Made by a program: the position numbers and the translations under genes. This document shows positions 14,403-17,142 of a stretch of DNA of 17,142 bases, in pieces; the stretch's first letter is position 1, and each line of letters opens with the position of its first letter. Below the pieces are notes generated by a model. That model worked only from the letters and a program-made list of their open reading frames with translations, made no database searches and was not told the DNA's origin. Origin of the DNA: Rubrobacter sp. (GTDB lineage Bacteria; Actinomycetota; Rubrobacteria; Rubrobacterales; Rubrobacteraceae); assembly GCA_016781725.1 (NCBI GenBank), contig JADDPU010000178.1:1-17142 (forward strand). The letters run 5' to 3'.

Positions 14403-15629
14403 CGCCGTCCCGACGCCGTCCCTCAGCGCGGTCGCGAGGGTCCTGGGGTGCCTGAGCAGGCTGTAGACCGGAGCGTCCCCTGTGAAGCTCTCCATCAGCG
14501 TGCGACGGGCCTCGGCGTCCTTCTCGCACGCTTTGAAGAGCGGTTCCATCATCCCTAAGCTCGGGACCAGGCTCACCATGGCTTGCCCGGAGAGGTGCTC
14601 GCGGGCGCGCTGGCGCCGCAGCTGGCGTTCGTAGCCGGAGAGCGTGGAGGCCGAGAAGTCCCGCCTGGCGTGGGCCTGGTGGGCCCAGGTCGCGGCCAGG
14701 CGGCCGGATTCCATGGCGTACCCGACGCCCTCGCCGCTTATCGGGTGGATCATGCTCCCCGCGTCGCCGACGGCGAGGACCCCTTGGGCGTGCCGCCTGG
14801 CTCCCCACATCCCCATCTTCAGGGACCAGCTCCTCGGCGGACCTTCCGGTTCGGCACGCCTTAGCCATCCGGCAAGCTCCGGTTCTTCCAGAAAGCGGTC
14901 GAAGAAGGCTTTGAGGTTGCGGCCCGTGCGGGCTAGCGCCCTGGTCGATACGCCGGCCCCGACGTTGGCCCGCCCGTCGCCGAAGTAGAAGACCCAGCCG
15001 TACCCGGCCCCGTGCGAGTTTATGTCCTCCGTTATAAAGATGTGGAGGTCCTCCTTGTTCGGCCCGTCCACGTCGCGGAAGTACTGCCTGCGCGCCACGG
15101 CGTTCTGGTGGGCCTTCATGCCCTCGCCCGCGAACCCTCCCACGCCGTCGGCGACCACGACGAGGGGGGCATCGAAGCGCACGGTTTCGCCGTCTTGCGC
15201 TGCCCGGATCCCGGTCACCTCGCCTGTCGGCACCCTCAAGAGGTCGGTTGCCCTGACTTTGGCGCGGAACTCGGCGCCGGCCGAGATCGCCCGCTCCAGC
15301 AACTTCGCGTCGGTCTCTTCGCGCCGGATGACGTACCCGTGAGGACCGTGTAAGGTGGGGGGGACACCCTGGCGCAAGAAGGCGGTTCGGGTGTACATCG
15401 AGAAGCCTGTGAACTTGCCGTGGTGCGGCTCGTTCAGCCAGTCGCCCAGACCCATCAGGGCTACCTCTGAGGCTGCGTGGGGCATCAGGCCGTCACCGCA
15501 CGTCTTGTCCCTCGGAAACCCCTGCCGGTCGATGAGCAGGGTTTTCAGGCCGGCCCTCGAGGAATAGTAGGCCGTGGAGGAGCCGCCGGGACCGGCCCCC
15601 ACGACTATGAGATCGTAGTGCTCGGTCAT
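14376..15629 (-). CDS. Geranylgeranyl reductase family FAD-dependent oxidoreductase
   Basis: A 417-aa flavoenzyme of the p-hydroxybenzoate-hydroxylase-like superfamily that saturates isoprenoid chains; in actinobacteria related enzymes reduce the menaquinone side chain or archaeal-type lipids. Visible: N-terminal FAD motif DLIVVGAGPGGSSTAYYSSR (6-25), KTCGDGL (42-48) typical of geranylgeranyl reductases, VVVADGVGG, the substrate-face GYGWVFYFGDGRANVGAGVS (family PxxYxWxFP-like region), and GVLAVGDAGSMIHPISGEGVGYAMESGRLAA (second FAD motif). Length is normal. The ATG at 15629 follows GAAGGAGGGCG, with the Shine-Dalgarno only 3 nt away. Its 3' end overlaps that of the convergent CAP gene by 27 bp. 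Exact substrate unassigned. Confidence 0.9.
   Translation of the reverse strand: MTEHYDLIVVGAGPGGSSTAYYSSRAGLKTLLIDRQGFPRDKTCGDGLMPHAASEVALMGLGDWLNEPHHGKFTGFSMYTRTAFLRQGVPPTLHGPHGYVIRREETDAKLLERAISAGAEFRAKVRATDLLRVPTGEVTGIRAAQDGETVRFDAPLVVVADGVGGFAGEGMKAHQNAVARRQYFRDVDGPNKEDLHIFITEDINSHGAGYGWVFYFGDGRANVGAGVSTRALARTGRNLKAFFDRFLEEPELAGWLRRAEPEGPPRSWSLKMGMWGARRHAQGVLAVGDAGSMIHPISGEGVGYAMESGRLAATWAHQAHARRDFSASTLSGYERQLRRQRAREHLSGQAMVSLVPSLGMMEPLFKACEKDAEARRTLMESFTGDAPVYSLLRHPRTLATALRDGVGTALRTRVGGS
14379..14398. terminator. Hairpin inside the overlapping gene ends, possible bidirectional terminator
   Basis: GGACCCGC (14379-14386) and GCGGGTCC (14391-14398) form a perfect 8-bp stem with a 4-nt loop, CGAC. 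It lies wholly in the 27-bp region (14376-14402) coding the end of both convergent genes. No U-tract follows on either strand. Confidence 0.45.
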
Positions 15630-15701
15630 CGCCCTCCTTCTCGACGCTCTGCGAACTGTGCCAGAATGGTCCCTGGCCGCTCCGGGAGCGGAGCGGCGCC
15701 C

Positions 15702-15709
15702 ATTATACT
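15702..15709. promoter_or_regulatory. Overlapping divergent −10 elements
   Basis: On the − strand 15702-15707 reads TATAAT, 73 nt upstream of the reductase start. On the + strand 15704-15709 reads TATACT, 26 nt upstream of the small 68-aa gene. The two hexamers share four bases, so polymerase could occupy only one direction at a time. No −35 is obvious for either. Confidence 0.4.
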
Positions 15710-15734
15710 TCGGCTAGGGAGAGGAGACGCAGGA

Positions 15735-15941
15735 GTGGTCGACCGCAACCGTCCGGCGCGCTACGAGGTCGGCGGCCGCGCCGCCCTCAAGGCCACGGGC
15801 CAGGCCGTCGAGATTCTCGAGGTCCGCCGGGGCGAGTTCGTCCCCGACTTCGTCTACAAGGTGCGCGTCCTCGCCGAGCGACCGGCGAGGCCCTACACCC
15901 TCTCCGTGCCGGAGCACGACCTGGCAGATCTCTCGGTCTGA
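15735..15941 (+). CDS. Small 68-aa protein of unknown function
   Basis: Starts at GTG with GAGAGGAG 8 nt upstream. The chain is basic at the N terminus and predicts an SH3-like or Tudor-like small beta barrel: YEVGGRAALKATGQAVEILEVRRGEF, then VYKVRVLAERPARPYTLSVPEHDLADL. The pattern 'VGxRA ... GxxVEILEVRxGxFxPDFVYKVR' looks like proteins that bind nucleic acid or act as small regulatory domains, but I cannot name a family. It reads divergently from the reductase gene. The open frame continues upstream to 15477, which is the antisense of the reductase gene, so the start is taken from the ribosome binding site. Confidence 0.75.
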   Translation: MVDRNRPARYEVGGRAALKATGQAVEILEVRRGEFVPDFVYKVRVLAERPARPYTLSVPEHDLADLSV

Positions 15942-16078
15942 GGTTTCAGGCATCAGCCCTCAGGTAGGGCCGGCCGAAGACGCCGCCTCGCGGGGGCAGT
16001 CCCTTGTGGTGCCGTAACGCCTAAATGTCCGCATCCGTAAACGCGGCGGGTACCGTCTTGCGCGGCCTGAAGCCTCTC
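15942..16078. other. Convergent intergenic region without recognisable features
   Basis: 137 nt between the small + strand gene and the − strand coiled-coil gene. The only structure seen is a weak hairpin GCCCT (15956-15960) / AGGGC (15966-15970) with no T-run. I see no RNA gene or repeat here. Confidence 0.4.
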
Positions 16079-17131
16079 CTAAAACCCTTCGCCGGTGGCG
16101 ACGCTCATATAGGCGACGTCGACCAGGGGGACGTCGGTCTCGAGGGCCTGCCTGACGCAGCGGGTCAGGACCTCCGCGGCGACCCCCGAGTCGGGGAAAT
16201 GGCCGTCAAGGAGGCGCGCGGCCCGGGCGATCTCGTAGAAAGAGAAGCGGCGCCGCTCGCCCGTCAGCCGGTAGACAGCCTCGAGCACCTCGAAGCGCAG
16301 CGAGATCAGCTGCTCTAGCCTCCAGCGGATCTCGTCCACCGTAAGGTTCATGGTCTGGTAGAGGCGCGCGATCTCGGCTACCTGCACGAGGCTAGGCGGG
16401 CGCTTGCCCAGGCGCCCTACTGAGTTTTCGTCGAGGTAGCGCCGGGCTGTTATGCGGGCCAGCGCCAGCCGCCCCGCCGGGCTGTCGTAGCCGGGGAGCT
16501 GCCTGAACTCCGTAGGGCCGCGAAAGCGTCCAACCCGGACCTCCTCGTCCTCGACGAAGACCCGGGGGGTGTGGCCCCCGGCGTAGTAGGAGATCTGACC
16601 GGCCATCGAGCCAGCCTGCGGGGCGGCTCGATGCGTCCGGATCTCGACCCAGCGGCGCACCGTGCCGGAGTAGAGCCGCTCGAGCGCCCGCCACGTTGCG
16701 TCGCCGCGCAGGTCCACTTCGCCCGGCTTCTCCGTTACCACCGAGACCTCGACGTCAGGCAACACGTCCGAGTAGGCCTCACGGATCGTCGCCAGTAGCT
16801 CCTCGAACTCCTCGTCAACGGTACCCGACAGGTAGCGGCGCCGCTCTGCGGGCAGCACGTACATGAGGCGGCTCTTGATCCTGCGCTCCTTGCCCTCGGC
16901 AGCCTTCAGCCGGTCTATCGCCTCGTAGAGCTCGCGCCGCCTGCGGTAGACGAGCTCCGTCAACCTCTCTACTTCAGGGTCCGTCGCGAAGCTCTCCGAC
17001 CATGCCTCGTCCCTGGCCGAGCATGCGGCCTCGTGGGCGTTCTGAGCCCGCACGACGGCCCGCTGCTCTTTGTCTCGCTCCGCCTGGGCCTCGCCCAGCT
17101 CCCGCTCTAACGTTTCTATAGTCGAGGACAC
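16079..17131 (-). CDS. Unrecognised coiled-coil protein, possibly incomplete at the 5' end
   Basis: A 350-aa cytoplasmic protein that I cannot assign. Residues 1-90 are a coiled coil rich in E, R, A and Q (TLERELGEAQAERDKEQRAVVRAQ ... RRRRELYEAIDRL). About 100-180 is a mixed alpha/beta region (RYLSGTVDEEFEELLATI, VEVSVVTEKPGEVDL). Residues 190-240 include AGGHTPRVFVEDEEVRVGRF, and the C-terminal 110 residues are helical with repeated aliphatic/arginine spacing (EIARLYQTMNLTVDEIRWRLEQL). No signal peptide, transmembrane span or catalytic motif stands out. The GTG at 17131 has no ribosome binding site and the frame stays open to the window edge, so the true start may be outside. There is no sign of phage or transposon neighbours. 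Confidence 0.7.
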   Translation of the reverse strand: MSSTIETLERELGEAQAERDKEQRAVVRAQNAHEAACSARDEAWSESFATDPEVERLTELVYRRRRELYEAIDRLKAAEGKERRIKSRLMYVLPAERRRYLSGTVDEEFEELLATIREAYSDVLPDVEVSVVTEKPGEVDLRGDATWRALERLYSGTVRRWVEIRTHRAAPQAGSMAGQISYYAGGHTPRVFVEDEEVRVGRFRGPTEFRQLPGYDSPAGRLALARITARRYLDENSVGRLGKRPPSLVQVAEIARLYQTMNLTVDEIRWRLEQLISLRFEVLEAVYRLTGERRRFSFYEIARAARLLDGHFPDSGVAAEVLTRCVRQALETDVPLVDVAYMSVATGEGF

Positions 17132-17142
17132 TCGGAATTCCC

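Noticed and set aside
17134..17142. GAATTC (EcoRI site) at the extreme right edge, possibly a cloning junction
   Set aside because: One 6-mer is expected by chance, and the coding frame runs through it without disruption; no vector sequence is seen.

Overview
The window is about 17 kb of very GC-rich, gene-dense bacterial chromosome. GTG and TTG starts are frequent, Shine-Dalgarno sites are purine-rich, and −35 elements are weak. Together with a split methylmalonyl-CoA mutase, a geranylgeranyl-reductase-type flavoprotein, a DUF2630-like protein and a DUF6885-like protein, this suggests a deep-branching actinobacterium, most likely Rubrobacter or a relative. The lineage is an inference. I see no tRNA, rRNA, IS element, prophage or CRISPR array, and no stretch over 300 bases without a gene.

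Left part (1-5026). A three-gene + strand operon encodes a glutamine-synthetase-family ligase, a protein with the motif layout of a papain/C39-like cysteine peptidase, and an M20 amidohydrolase that overlaps the middle gene by 8 nt. Together they look like a small make-and-break pathway for an amide or gamma-glutamyl compound, which I cannot match to a known pathway. Next come a DUF554 membrane protein with an apparently almost leaderless promoter, two tandem small proteins that look like diverged copies of each other, and a convergent DUF2630-like gene.

Middle (5027-10542). Methylmalonyl-CoA epimerase and the catalytic subunit of methylmalonyl-CoA mutase form an operon for interconverting propionate-derived methylmalonyl-CoA and succinyl-CoA; the B12-binding subunit is not in the window. 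A class I cyclic-di-GMP (GEMM-I) riboswitch follows, placed directly against the ribosome binding site of a secreted subtilisin-like protease. The next gene is an Mrp/ApbC-type Fe-S cluster carrier ATPase. A 22-bp perfect hairpin separates it from convergent malate dehydrogenase.

Right part (10543-17142). Malate dehydrogenase (−) diverges from a nitroreductase (+). The nitroreductase is followed by a 25-residue, strongly cationic, probably membrane-active microprotein with a very good ribosome binding site. A metallo-beta-lactamase-fold hydrolase (−) diverges from a secreted CAP-domain protein (+). The CAP gene overlaps tail-to-tail with a geranylgeranyl-reductase-family flavoprotein (−), and the shared 27 bp contain a perfect hairpin. 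A small 68-aa unknown protein (+) and an unrecognised coiled-coil protein (−), which may continue past the window edge, complete it.

The observations I rate highest are the c-di-GMP riboswitch on the secreted protease, with a visible alternative pairing that could mask its Shine-Dalgarno; the ligase / cysteine-peptidase-like / amidohydrolase operon; and the cationic microprotein.
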